Origin: Nonlabens ulvanivorans
GTDB taxonomy: Bacteria; Bacteroidota; Bacteroidia; Flavobacteriales; Flavobacteriaceae
DNA length: 64,000 nt
Direction: 5' to 3'
Assembly: GCF_000755285.1 (NCBI RefSeq)
Contig: NZ_BBMK01000001.1
Location: forward strand, 992,001-1,056,000
The translations under genes and the position numbers were made by a program. The notes beneath the pieces were generated by a model. The model was not told the DNA's origin. It saw nothing but the letters and a program-made list of their open reading frames with translations, and did not search any database. Positions 27,937-38,013 of this stretch are shown here, one piece after another. Within the stretch, counting starts at the first letter, position 1, and every line of letters begins with the position of its first letter.

Positions 27937-30027
27937 ATGAAGTGGTTAGGATATCCTATTTACAGGTTATTAGTAGCATATATGGTCGGGCTAGTTGGGG
28001 CAATGTATCTACATATACCTATTCACGTTACGTTGGTCATTTTATTTATCACACTCCTAACCTTATTTTTATCAATAGTCTTTAGTAGGAGAAATTCATT
28101 CTTTAAAGCTCTATATAGTTTATCCGTATTGGTATTTTTTATTGCTTTGGGTTCTCTTAACTTAATAAGTAGACAACCGGTATTTCAACCATCTCATTTT
28201 TCTAATCTTGTCAATTATGGTGAAGAACAACTTATCAATTTTGAATTAACAGATCAATTAGTGCCTAATGCCTATAGTGACAGGTACTATGCTCGAATGA
28301 GTAGTGTAGATGGCAAGAGTGTAAAAGGTAAAGCGCTAGTATTATTTAAAAAGTCAGATAATATCAACTATCAAATAGGTAATATTATCACGGTTTATGA
28401 TGATTTCAGTGAGGCAAGTGCTGAGCGTAATCCAGGTGATTTTAATTATAAAGAATACCTTGAATTAATTGATGTTTATGCTCAGATTTATATCGATGAT
28501 AGCCGCGTTCTAGATGTTTCAATGAACATTGATCCATCTTGGATTGTTGTATTAAGAAATCGATTGATGGTCTCTCTGGCAACATCTGGTTTAAAAGAAA
28601 AACCACTGGGAATTATACAAGCATTGATATTAGGGCAGCGCAATAATGTAGATCAAAGTATAACGCAAAGTTTTAGAGATGCCGGTGTCATACATATTCT
28701 TGCATTGAGCGGTTTGCATGTTGGAATTATTTTACTCATTCTGCGCAGGTTGACTAATTGGTTAAAAGTGCTGAAACATGGTCGTTGGTTTCAAAGTGCC
28801 GTTATTATAGTGTTGCTATGGATATTTGCACTTCTAACTGGTATGTCACCTTCCATATTGAGAGCGGTAACGATGTTTTCTTTTATTGCGGTAGGGATGA
28901 ATGTTAATAGAAAGACATCTATCATTCACAGTCTAGCTCTATCTGCATTTATATTGCTGTTAATTAACCCTAAGCTTCTTTTTCATGTAGGTTTTCAATT
29001 AAGCTATACTGCCGTTATAGCAATTGTTCTTATTCAACCTATATTATATAACTTCATAAAGCCACGATGGAGAGCTGTGGATTATTTATGGCAAATCGGG
29101 ACAGTTACAATTGCAGCTCAAATAGGTGTCGCTCCGTTAAGTCTTTTTTATTTTCATCAGTTTCCAGGATTGTTTCTTTTAGGTAATATGTTATTGCTTC
29201 CTGTTTTACCTGTTATAATTGGACTTTCGATTCTTTTATTAATTTCATTGTTGTTGAGTCTACCTTCTAGTTGGTTGGTAGAGTTGCTTAATACTAGTTT
29301 AGATTGGATTGTAGCAATCATTGAAAAGATTAGCTCGTGGAATCATTTCATTATTAAATCTATATACCTTGATCTTATAGAACTAGTTTTAATTTATTGT
29401 TTTTTACTAGGCATCACTTTATTTTTTCATCGTTCAGTCAGAAGGAGTAGAAGAGAAAGAGTTCTCATTAAGCAACCAGGCTATAATTTGCATATTGCGC
29501 TAATTGCTCTCATTTGCTTTATAGGATTTCAGTCTTTTAAAAAATTAAATCCAGAAGAATCAAGATTTGTTTTAATGCATCAAGCTGCAGGCAGTGTGAT
29601 AAGCATAAGTAATCATGATGAAGTTCAATTGCTAGTTGATTTTCATGCGATGGACTCAGTTAGGTATAATTCCTCATTGGATCGTATCAAGTCCTCTTCT
29701 TTACATAGAGATAGAATAATAGAAGTTGATACTTTACAAAATAAAGTAAAGTTCAAAAATGTAGAAGTTATGATTATAGATGAATCTGGAGTCATTCCAG
29801 AAAGTGAAAAAGCTCCTGTTATTTTACTATCTCACTCGCCACAATTACACTTAGATAAAGTAATTAATAAGCTAGAGCCTCATACTGTAATTGCAGATGG
29901 TTCTAATTATAAAACTTATGTCCAGCGATGGGAAGCTACTTGTAAAAAAAGAGGTATTCGTTTTCTAAGCACTTATAAAGAAGGTGCTATCAATTTGTAT
30001 CGCCTTGAAGCTCATAAACAAAATTAG
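27937..30027 (+). CDS. comEC: ComEC/Rec2-type DNA uptake channel
   Basis: A 696-residue polytopic protein. N-terminal helices and a DUF4131-like soluble domain (about 60-190) precede the competence core with DAGVIHILALSGLHVGIIL, which forms the channel for single-stranded DNA uptake. The last ~150 residues are soluble; the metallo-beta-lactamase-like domain of longer ComEC proteins is reduced or absent, as is common in Bacteroidota. The 3' end overlaps the thioredoxin-like gene on the other strand by 38 bases. Confidence 0.85.
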   Translation: MKWLGYPIYRLLVAYMVGLVGAMYLHIPIHVTLVILFITLLTLFLSIVFSRRNSFFKALYSLSVLVFFIALGSLNLISRQPVFQPSHFSNLVNYGEEQLINFELTDQLVPNAYSDRYYARMSSVDGKSVKGKALVLFKKSDNINYQIGNIITVYDDFSEASAERNPGDFNYKEYLELIDVYAQIYIDDSRVLDVSMNIDPSWIVVLRNRLMVSLATSGLKEKPLGIIQALILGQRNNVDQSITQSFRDAGVIHILALSGLHVGIILLILRRLTNWLKVLKHGRWFQSAVIIVLLWIFALLTGMSPSILRAVTMFSFIAVGMNVNRKTSIIHSLALSAFILLLINPKLLFHVGFQLSYTAVIAIVLIQPILYNFIKPRWRAVDYLWQIGTVTIAAQIGVAPLSLFYFHQFPGLFLLGNMLLLPVLPVIIGLSILLLISLLLSLPSSWLVELLNTSLDWIVAIIEKISSWNHFIIKSIYLDLIELVLIYCFLLGITLFFHRSVRRSRRERVLIKQPGYNLHIALIALICFIGFQSFKKLNPEESRFVLMHQAAGSVISISNHDEVQLLVDFHAMDSVRYNSSLDRIKSSSLHRDRIIEVDTLQNKVKFKNVEVMIIDESGVIPESEKAPVILLSHSPQLHLDKVINKLEPHTVIADGSNYKTYVQRWEATCKKRGIRFLSTYKEGAINLYRLEAHKQN

Positions 30028-30523
30028 CTTGATAATCAGACCATTTTTGGCCAGTGTTGATTGATTTATAAGTTTCATCTGCCAGCATGGTGATGTATAT
30101 TTCTAGTTTTTTCGGACCCATTTTTCCAGGTACAGGATTAATGATACGTCCAGTTTCATCAAAGAAAACTAAAGTAGGATATTCAAAAATGCGCATGAAA
30201 CCTGCAAATTCATGTTGAGATCTTTCATTACGTTGCTTCATAGGATTACTATAAGTAGCACCTTTATAGTTAATAACCTCGGTGCCTTCAGCATTAAATT
30301 TTACAGGATAGTAATTTTCATTAATGAAAGCTGCAATTTCAGGTTTCTCAAAGGCATATTTATCCATCCACTTACAGTTGGTACACCATTCTGTATATGC
30401 TTTTAATAAAATCTTTCTTGGCTCTTTTTTTTGAGCAGCAAGCGCTTCATCCATAGTCATCCAGTTCACTTGTGCAGTAGCAAATGAACCAATAAATAAC
30501 ATCATTACAACCATCCATTTCAT
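29990..30523 (-). CDS. thioredoxin-like exported protein (thioredoxin_7/DUF255 type)
   Basis: 177 residues with a signal peptide (VVMMLFIGSFATAQ). A CxxC redox centre at 47-50 (EWCTNCKWMD) is followed by FINENYYPVKFNAEG and the cis-Pro region EYPTLVFFD. This matches the small periplasmic thioredoxin-like proteins that reduce or oxidise envelope thiols. Partner is unknown. The gene is preceded by a terminator, so it has its own promoter. Confidence 0.8.
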   Translation of the reverse strand: MKWMVVMMLFIGSFATAQVNWMTMDEALAAQKKEPRKILLKAYTEWCTNCKWMDKYAFEKPEIAAFINENYYPVKFNAEGTEVINYKGATYSNPMKQRNERSQHEFAGFMRIFEYPTLVFFDETGRIINPVPGKMGPKKLEIYITMLADETYKSINTGQKWSDYQANFVYELQGDTN

Positions 30524-30548
30524 AAGTATCCTTCTTTTAAGAATTCAA

Positions 30549-30583
30549 GGTAACAAAAAACGCACCGAAGTGGTGCGTTTTTT
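30549..30583 (-). terminator. terminator downstream of the POT transporter gene
   Basis: Hairpin AACGCACC-gaagt-GGTGCGTT flanked by A and T runs, so it could act in both directions. It lies between the end of the POT gene (30606) and the start of the thioredoxin-like gene (30523), both on the minus strand. Confidence 0.8.
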
Positions 30584-30605
30584 ATAAAATATTATGGAAT
30601 ATAGT

Positions 30606-32194
30606 CTATCTAATTCCGTGCATCATTTTCACTAATAGTTTACTTATTGCCAACATGATAAATCCAGCAACAATTGGAATGATTGTAAATATCATAAAGA
30701 AAGTTGCCATTCCATAGTCTTCTACAATAGGATCAATATATCTACCGGTAAGACCAGCTGCAGTGTTTGCGATAAAGTTTGCAACAAACCATATACCGAA
30801 CATTAACCCAACAAGTTTCCCTGGCGATAACTTGCTTACATATGATAAACCTACAGGAGATACACATAACTCTCCTAAAGTGTGGAATAAATAAGCGAGG
30901 ATTAAGAATATCATACTAACAGATGCTGTTTTTGCACCTAAAGGAATTCCCATAGATCCAAATGCAAGGATTCCAAAACCAATTCCTAATAGAATAAGAC
31001 CAATTGCAAATTTCACTGGTCCCGAAGGATTCATTTTACTTTCCCAAATCTTAGAGAAAATTGGTGCAAAAGCAATAATGAAGAACGAATTTAAGATTCC
31101 AAACCATGAAGCAGGAACTTCTGGAGCAGGATCGGTGAATTGTCTGTATAACATCCAGATTACGATCGCCCAAATAACAACGAAACTCAAACCTAATAAT
31201 ATATTACTAAGTGCGTATTTAGAATACGTTTGCTTGAATAGCATTCCTAGAACCATGTTATTATAATCATAGGGATCACGGTCAATAACGTATTAAAGAT
31301 TTTAAACATCAAAGCACCATCACCTTCTAGTACACGATCAGTATAATCTGCTGCAAAAATAGTCATGGAACCACCAGCTTGTTCAAAAGCCCACCAGAAA
31401 AAGATGGTAAAGAATGCTAGTACACCAATTACAATTAATCGATCAGATACAACTTTAGAACTTTTAGCTTCCTCTATAGTATCCTCAATTGCGTCTTCAG
31501 TTTCTTCTAAAGCATCTTCCATCGCATCATCAAAATCCTCAGCACCTTTAGGTGATAAACCTATTTTACCAAAAATATCTTGAGCAAAATAGAATTGTAA
31601 CATCCCTACAAACATAAATATTCCTGCAAGCCCAAATCCATAATGCCATCCTACAGATTCACCTATGTAACCACAAAGTAAAATACCTAAGAAAGCACCT
31701 GCATTAATACCCATGTAAAATATTGTGTATCCGGCATCTTTCTCCTTGTCTTCTGTCTTGTACAATTTACCAACCATAGATGAGATGTTTGGCTTGAACA
31801 TTCCATTACCTATAATTAATAGAACAAGACCTAAATAGAAAAATGTTCCTGTAAGTCCTTCAAGTGCCATAGAGGCATGCCCTAAAGTCATCAGCAGCGC
31901 TCCTATAACAACAGCTTTTCTATAACCAGTAATCTTATCAGCTATTAACCCACCAAAAATAGGAGTTACGTAAACAAGACCTGTGTAAAAAGCATACAAA
32001 GTCAAGGCATCAGCTCTATCCCAGCCCCAACCTTCGTCAAAGACAGATGCAACTAAGAAAAGAACAAGTAATGCTCGCATTCCATAATAAGAAAAGCGTT
32101 CCCACATTTCTGTAAAGAAAAGTACAAACAATCCTGATGGATGTCCTAGAACTGTTTTTTGGTTCGTTAATGAACCACCAAATTTATATTCCAT
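30606..32194 (-). CDS. POT/PTR-family di- and tripeptide:H+ symporter (frameshift at 31253)
   Basis: About 529 residues with 12-14 membrane helices. The signature MWERFSYYGMRALL lies near 30-43, and FYMGINAGAFLG matches the second PTR2 motif. An acidic Glu/Asp-rich cytosolic loop (EDFDDAMEDALEETEDAIED) sits between the halves. As read it stops after MIIITWF. One more C in the plus strand at 31253-31254 gives IIITWVLGMLFKQTYS and joins the two parts. It sits upstream of a DPP-IV-type peptidase on the same strand, pairing peptide uptake with cleavage. Confidence 0.88.
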
Positions 32195-32220
32195 TTGATT
32201 ATTAATTAAGATTAGTGTTA

Positions 32221-34373
32221 TTAAAGGTTATTATGAATAAAGTTTGTCATCTTATTGAATAAATGGATACGTGTATTGCCTCCATATATCCCATGATTTT
32301 TATCTGGATAGATAGCCCATTCAAACTGCTTGTTTGCCTGAACTAGAGCTTCTACCATGCGCATCGTGTTTTGTACATGTACGTTATCGTCTGCACTACC
32401 GTGAATAAGTAAATACTTACCTTTCAATTTATCTACATGGCTCATAGGACTGTTTTCATCATAACCACTAGCGTTTTCTTGTGGAGTTGTCATATAACGC
32501 TCTGTGTAAATGCTGTCATAAAATCTCCACGACGTTACTGGAGCAACCGCAATAGCAGTGCTAAAGGTATCGTTACCTTGTAATAAACAATTAGAACTCA
32601 TGAATCCACCATAAGACCAGCCCCAAATTCCTATTCTAGAACTATCGATATAATCCATAGCGCCCATTTTTTTGGCCACTGCGATTTGATCTTCTACTTC
32701 ATATTTACCCAATTCCTTTTGAGTTACCTTCTTAAAGTCGGCTCCTTTATAACCAGTACCACGACCATCTACACAAACAATGATATAACCATCATTTGCT
32801 AACATACTATGCCAGTAATCATTTGCACCGTACCAGCTATTTGTTACTTGTTGTGATCCAGGACACTATATTGAAACATCAATAAAGGGTATTTTTTGCT
32901 AGGGTCAAAATCTGCAGGTTTCATGGTCCACATGTTCAAGTCATTCCCATTAATGTTGATGGTAGAAAACTCTTTTTGTGCAAAATAATAATTATCAAGT
33001 TTGTCTAATAAGGCATTATTGTTTTTAATTTCACGCACTCGCTCACCTTTTTTAGAGGTATGTAAAGTATACATAGGTGGAGTAGTAGCACTAGAATACG
33101 TATTAATGAAGTAACTAAAGTCACTACTAAAAGAAGCACTGTTAGAACCTATTTGGTTCGATAATTTCATCTTCTTTTTACCTTTTAATGAAATGGAATA
33201 AATACCGCGATTAATACTTCCATCTTCAGTACTTTGATAAAAAATACGTTTATTATCTGAATCATATCCATAGTAAGAAGTCACATCCCAGTTACCATTA
33301 GTAATTTGTTTTTTCTCTTTCCCATTAGCATCATAATGGTAGATATGTCTCCAGTTGTCTTTTTCACTAGTCCATAAAAAACTACCATCTTCTAGGAATG
33401 TTAAATCATCAGTTACATCTACATATGCTTTATCTTTTTCTGTAAAGGCAATACTAGCATTACCCGATTGGTCTACATAATAAAAGTCTAGTACATCTTG
33501 ATGCCTGTTTAGAACTTGCGCCGCAAGTTTACCGTTAGGTGAGTAATTAATTCTTGCGATATAAAACTCTTCATTACGATTCAAATTAATTTCATTGCGC
33601 TTTTGCTTGAGCAGGTCATACACATGTAATCCTACTACGGCATTCTTTTCACCAGCTTTAGGGTATTTAAAAACATCTTGCTTTTGATACAAAGCGCTAC
33701 CATAAACATCCATTGAAAACTCTGGAACTTCACTCTCGTCAAACGAGATAAAAGCGATTTGCTTACTGTCTGGACTCCATTGGTAAGCACGTACTATGGC
33801 AAATTCTTCTTCATAAACCCAATCAGATACACCGTTGATCAATTTATTGTTAACACCATCTGATGTAACTTGAATCGTTTCTCCAGTTACTAAATCTTTA
33901 AAGTAAATATTATTTTCAAACACATATCCTACCTTTTTACCATCTGGTGATAGTGCTGCACTACGCACTAGCTTATCACTTACTAAGGTTAGTTTTTTAG
34001 AATTCATGTCATACACATGTACTTTATCATGCGAGCTGTATCTAAATATAGATTGACTTTCAGAAACGATAAGCATTTGTAATTCGTCATCGCTAAGTGT
34101 GTAGGAACGTATCGGTAATTTAAGATCTGCACTGCTTACTAGTGTACCTGTTTTTTCACCAGTCGCATAGCTATATTTATCTATAGTTTGCGTGCGGTCG
34201 CGATTATAATTGAGAACGATGTACTCTTTACCGTTGTTTAACGATTCTAGAGATTGTAAACCAGCAGTACGAAACTGGCCTGTGTAAATATCTTCTACAG
34301 TAATGTTTTGCTGTGCAATCATCACTGAACTGGTCAGTAAAAATAATGCAGCAAAAAGTGTTTTCTTTATCAT
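32221..34373 (-). CDS. S9B dipeptidyl-peptidase IV-like serine peptidase (frameshift at 32864)
   Basis: About 717 residues, exported (signal FAALFLLTSSVMIAQ). The N-terminal half is the eight-bladed DPPIV propeller; it includes NGVSDWVYEEEF, the Glu pair that holds the peptide N-terminus. The C-terminal hydrolase has GWSYGGFMS (Ser), GSADDNVH (Asp) and DKNHGIYGG (His). The frame breaks at 32864; one more base gives LMFQYSGPGSQQVTNSWYGAN. It probably removes X-Pro dipeptides from exogenous peptides, which the adjacent POT carrier can import. Likely a sequence error. Confidence 0.88.
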
Positions 34374-34500
34374 GTAATTGCAAAATGGGTTAAAGTATCA
34401 AGTATACAGAAAAAATCGCAAAAATCCCGTCGATTATTGCATTATCGTTAAACAAGGATTAACGCCCGTAATTGTATCTTTGTCTCTTAAATTTTTTTCA

Positions 34501-35812
34501 ATGGATGCACCCGTAATCGGTTTTTCAAAACTCTCTAAAAAAGAAAAAGTTAACTGGCTAGTTGACACCTATTTTGATGGTAATACAGTAGCTAGTGATA
34601 CCATAACCCGTTACTGGAATCAAGATGAAAAACTACAGGAATTGCATGATGGTTTTAGTGAGAATACGATTACTAACTACTATTTTCCCTTTGGACTAGC
34701 GCCTAATTTTCTAATTGATGGTCAATTGGTCACTATTCCCATGGCGATTGAGGAAAGCTCGGTCGTTGCGGCGGCGAGTAAAGCGGCTAAATTTTGGCTA
34801 GAACGTGGTGGTTTAAACCACTATAAAGTCAACGATCAAATCGGGTCAGGTACACATTATGTATAATGGTTTACATGGTGAGATGGATGCGTTTTACGCT
34901 TTCGCGAAAGCGGACTTACTACAATCTATCCAGTCTATTAATGCCAGCATGAAAAAACGTGGTGGTGGATTGTTAGACCTACAATTGGTCAATAAGACCG
35001 ATGTATTGGAAGGATATTATCAGTTACACGCCACCTTTGAGACTAAAGATGCGATGGGTGCAAATTTTATCAATACCACATTAGAGCAATTAGCAAATAC
35101 GTTTAGGGAAAAAGCCACAGTATTTCAGGGCTTCTCGTTAGGTATGCCTGAAGTCATTATGAGCATATTGAGTAACTATGTTCCACAGTGTATTGTAAAT
35201 GTGTCGGTTTCATGTAAAATAGAGGAGATAGGAACTATTAATGGAGTGAGTGGTGAAGATTTTGCTCGCAAATTTACTCGTGCAGTAGACATTGCAACGG
35301 TAGAGCCTTATCGTGCCGTGACACATAATAAAGGAATCATGAATGGGATAGATGCTGTTGTGATAGCGACCGGAAATGATTTTAGAGCAGTAGAAGCTGG
35401 TGTGCATGCCTATGCAGCTCGTGATGGTCAATATAGAAGTTTGACTAGAGCAAGAGTAGAGAATGAGGTATTTACTTTTGAAGCTGATTTTCCGCTAGCG
35501 CTGGGAACCGTAGGTGGATTAACCTCACTGCATCCACTTTCTAAACTTGCAATGCAGATTTTAGAAAATCCTAGTGCGCAGGATTTAATGAAGGTAACTG
35601 CCGTTTGTGGACTTGCTCAAAATTTTGCGGCGTTACATTCTCTTGTGACTACTGGAATACAGGCTGGGCACATGAAAATGCATTTAGTGAATATGTTAGA
35701 ACAAATAGGGGCAAATGATGCTGAAAAGTTATTGCTTAGAGAAGCTTTTCAAAATAAAACGCCTAGTTTTTCTGGACTGCGCGAAGAACTCGATAAAATG
35801 CGAAAAGCATAA
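34501..35812 (+). CDS. Hydroxymethylglutaryl-CoA reductase, class II-like (two small indels at 34812-34817)
   Basis: About 437 residues; makes mevalonate from HMG-CoA. The start at 34501 (MDAPVIGFSKLSKKEK) is preferred over the longer frame from 34378. Motifs: MAIEESSVVAAASKAAKFW, DAMGANFINTTLEQL, GTVGGLTSLHPLSKLAMQIL and TGIQAGHMKMH. The frame shifts at TTTAAA 34812-34817. Adding one T and one A restores GGFKTTIKSTIKSGQVHIMY with family spacing, and a single-base removal also restores frame. A full palindrome at 34897-34912 encodes FAKA (FYAFAKADL). The next gene is a mevalonate-pathway kinase. Confidence 0.88.
34897..34912. repeat. palindrome copy, full 16 bp
   Basis: Exact copy in the HMG-CoA reductase gene, read as AFAKA. 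Confidence 0.95.
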
Positions 35813-35874
35813 TCGTTTTATTTACTTCAGACTTAGTCTACTTCTAATTAATTTATCGAATTGAAATAAAACCA

Positions 35875-36813
35875 TTGAATAAAGAAATCTCTAAAAAGAA
35901 ATATAGCGCTCACGGTAAATTCCTTATTACAGGAGAATATGCGGTGCTCGATAATGTACCAGCGCTAGCCATTCCTTTAAAGTTGAATCAGTATTTAGAG
36001 ATTAGCGCAAGGAATGATGATAAGATCTCTTGGAAAAGTTATGACTATGATAATAATCTTTGGTTTGATACTATCATCAATTTAGAAACACTAAAAAGCG
36101 ATGCCGCGTTTGAATCTGAAAATCATATTACGGTTAAGTTGATAGAGGTATTAAGGACAGCCATGTTGCTCAATCCAAAGGCTATTCAAATTATTGGTAA
36201 TGGTTTTGACGCTATAATGACTCTTGATTTCAATCGTAAATTTGGTATGGGAACTAGTTCAACCTTAATTTCCCTAGTTGCTCAATGGTTAGAATGCGAT
36301 GCTTATGCGTTACAGTTTACTTGTTTTGGTGGTAGTGGATATGACATTGCATGTGCAACTGCAAACAGTGCTCTTGTTTATAATTATAAGGATTCAAATC
36401 CACAAGTTCAATTAATAGATTGGAGTCCTGCGGTTAAAGAATCTATCTTCTTTGTATATCTCAATCGCAAGCAAGATTCTAGAGATTCTATTGCACGATT
36501 TGAAAAGTCTCTCTTAACAGATGATTTGAGAAAAGAACTGAGCGATATGCCACATCGATTTATAAATGCTTCTAATAATCTCTCTGATTTTAACGAAGTG
36601 ATTCTAAGGCATGAAAATATCATATCTAGTTTAATAGGATTAGAGCCAGTGCAACAAAAACTTTTTCTGGACTATACTGGAGCCATTAAAAGTTTAGGTG
36701 GTTGGGGCGGCGATTTTATAATGTGTACAGGTGGATTAGTAGAACGCGATTATTTTAAATCTGGTGGCTATGAAGTTGTGCTGGAATGGAATGATGTTGT
36801 TTTAGGAAAATGA
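35875..36813 (+). CDS. GHMP kinase, probable mevalonate-pathway kinase
   Basis: 312 residues from a TTG start. The N-terminal strand is SAHGKFLITGEYAVLDNVPALAIPL, the ATP loop is GMGTSSTLISLVAQW, and the C-terminal motif is SLGGWGGDFIMCTGG. This matches flavobacterial GHMP kinases that follow HMG-CoA reductase and phosphorylate mevalonate or its phosphate. Which step it serves cannot be told from sequence. It lies 62 bases downstream of the reductase gene, so the two are likely co-transcribed. Confidence 0.82.
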   Translation: MNKEISKKKYSAHGKFLITGEYAVLDNVPALAIPLKLNQYLEISARNDDKISWKSYDYDNNLWFDTIINLETLKSDAAFESENHITVKLIEVLRTAMLLNPKAIQIIGNGFDAIMTLDFNRKFGMGTSSTLISLVAQWLECDAYALQFTCFGGSGYDIACATANSALVYNYKDSNPQVQLIDWSPAVKESIFFVYLNRKQDSRDSIARFEKSLLTDDLRKELSDMPHRFINASNNLSDFNEVILRHENIISSLIGLEPVQQKLFLDYTGAIKSLGGWGGDFIMCTGGLVERDYFKSGGYEVVLEWNDVVLGK

Positions 36814-36921
36814 AATTCAATTTAAACTTAAGTTTGAGGCCTAGAGCATTGAAATGATTTTATAATTCCTCACCTCTCGTTTTGATAGGTGATGTATTTT
36901 TAAGGTTGAAAATACTTATCT

Positions 36922-37941
36922 ATGATAGCCATAAAGAAACTGCTGTTTTTACTTCTATTAAGTTATTCAGTTTTACTACATGCTCAAATTGAGTATCACA
37001 TAATTGACAATCAATCTAAAGAGCCCATTTCAAATGTTCTAGTTTATTATGGCGATAATAGTATTTACTCAAATGTTGATGGCTCATTTTTTTTACCTGA
37101 AGATTTAAAAGCTGAAGAATTATATCTAGACGGTCTAGGTTATGAGGTCTTAAAAATACAAGTTTCTGATATCGTTGATTATAAGATTACTTTAATAAAA
37201 ACAGATCAATTTCTAGATGCTGTAGTACTTAAAGGTGAGCCTAGAAAGATTAAAAAATTTAAGCAGACACCTTCTAGAAAGAAACATTGGTTAGATGGTG
37301 TCCCTCATTATCACGGGCAAGAGTATGGATTGTTCCTTGTGAAGGAGAATGATAGAACTGATGTAAGGTTAACACAATTAACAGTGCCAATTATTAAGAA
37401 AAATGCTGATTGGGAACAATCAAATGAATTGATGAAGAAAAAACCTGGCAAGAAATCATATCCTATTAAAAATAAAAGACTAGAAACTAATTTTTTGTTT
37501 CGCGTTCAATTTTATGAAATGCTTTCTGATTCTTCTTTTGTAAAATTGAACTATCCTACTAAAGATTTTGTAGTATCAGGTAAGAAGTTCAAGTATGAGT
37601 TGGACTACTCAAATGAAGAAATATTATTTCCAGACAATGGTATTCTTGTGAGTATATTGAATATGGGTCCTTGTGACGATAATGGTGATATGCTTGCTAT
37701 TCCTAGGTTTAAATATTTAGAACGTAATGGAGATACTATTAAAACCATCAATAATATATATGATGTGCCTTTAATTGCACTACATTCAAAAAAGAAGAAT
37801 GAGGCTATTGATTATTTTCAATCTAGATATAATGAAAATACTAAATGGAGAGAAGTAACTGATAGACAATATCCCAGAACCGTAGGTGGACCTATGCAAC
37901 AATTAGGGTTAGGATACGAGTTAGATATATATTATTATTAA
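36922..37941 (+). CDS. secreted protein with carboxypeptidase-like regulatory domain
   Basis: 339 residues. The signal peptide (LLFLLLLSYSVLLHA) is followed by a CarboxypepD_reg-like sandwich at about 22-95 (SKEPISNVLVYYGDNSIYSN ... DGSFFLPEDL) and a basic stretch RKIKKFKQTPSRKKHW. The rest is a family-specific domain I do not recognise. It follows the mevalonate genes after a 108-base gap and ends in a shared bidirectional terminator. Envelope location is inferred. Confidence 0.65.
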   Translation: MIAIKKLLFLLLLSYSVLLHAQIEYHIIDNQSKEPISNVLVYYGDNSIYSNVDGSFFLPEDLKAEELYLDGLGYEVLKIQVSDIVDYKITLIKTDQFLDAVVLKGEPRKIKKFKQTPSRKKHWLDGVPHYHGQEYGLFLVKENDRTDVRLTQLTVPIIKKNADWEQSNELMKKKPGKKSYPIKNKRLETNFLFRVQFYEMLSDSSFVKLNYPTKDFVVSGKKFKYELDYSNEEILFPDNGILVSILNMGPCDDNGDMLAIPRFKYLERNGDTIKTINNIYDVPLIALHSKKKNEAIDYFQSRYNENTKWREVTDRQYPRTVGGPMQQLGLGYELDIYYY

Positions 37942-37957
37942 AATATTATAGAATTAT

Positions 37958-37995
37958 TTGTCAATAAAAAGCCACTCAATGAGTGGCTTTTTTAA
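37958..37995. terminator. bidirectional terminator between convergent genes
   Basis: Hairpin AAAAAGCCACTC-aat-GAGTGGCTTTTTT sits between the plus-strand gene ending at 37941 and the minus-strand gene ending at 38014. A and T runs on both sides suit both directions. Confidence 0.88.
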
Positions 37996-38013
37996 TATTC
38001 TGTAATCTTCTTT

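Noticed and set aside
34378..34500. N-terminal extension of HMG-CoA reductase from 34378
   Set aside because: The segment abuts the divergent peptidase start, is not like the family, and MDAPVIGFSKL at 34501 gives the normal N-terminus.
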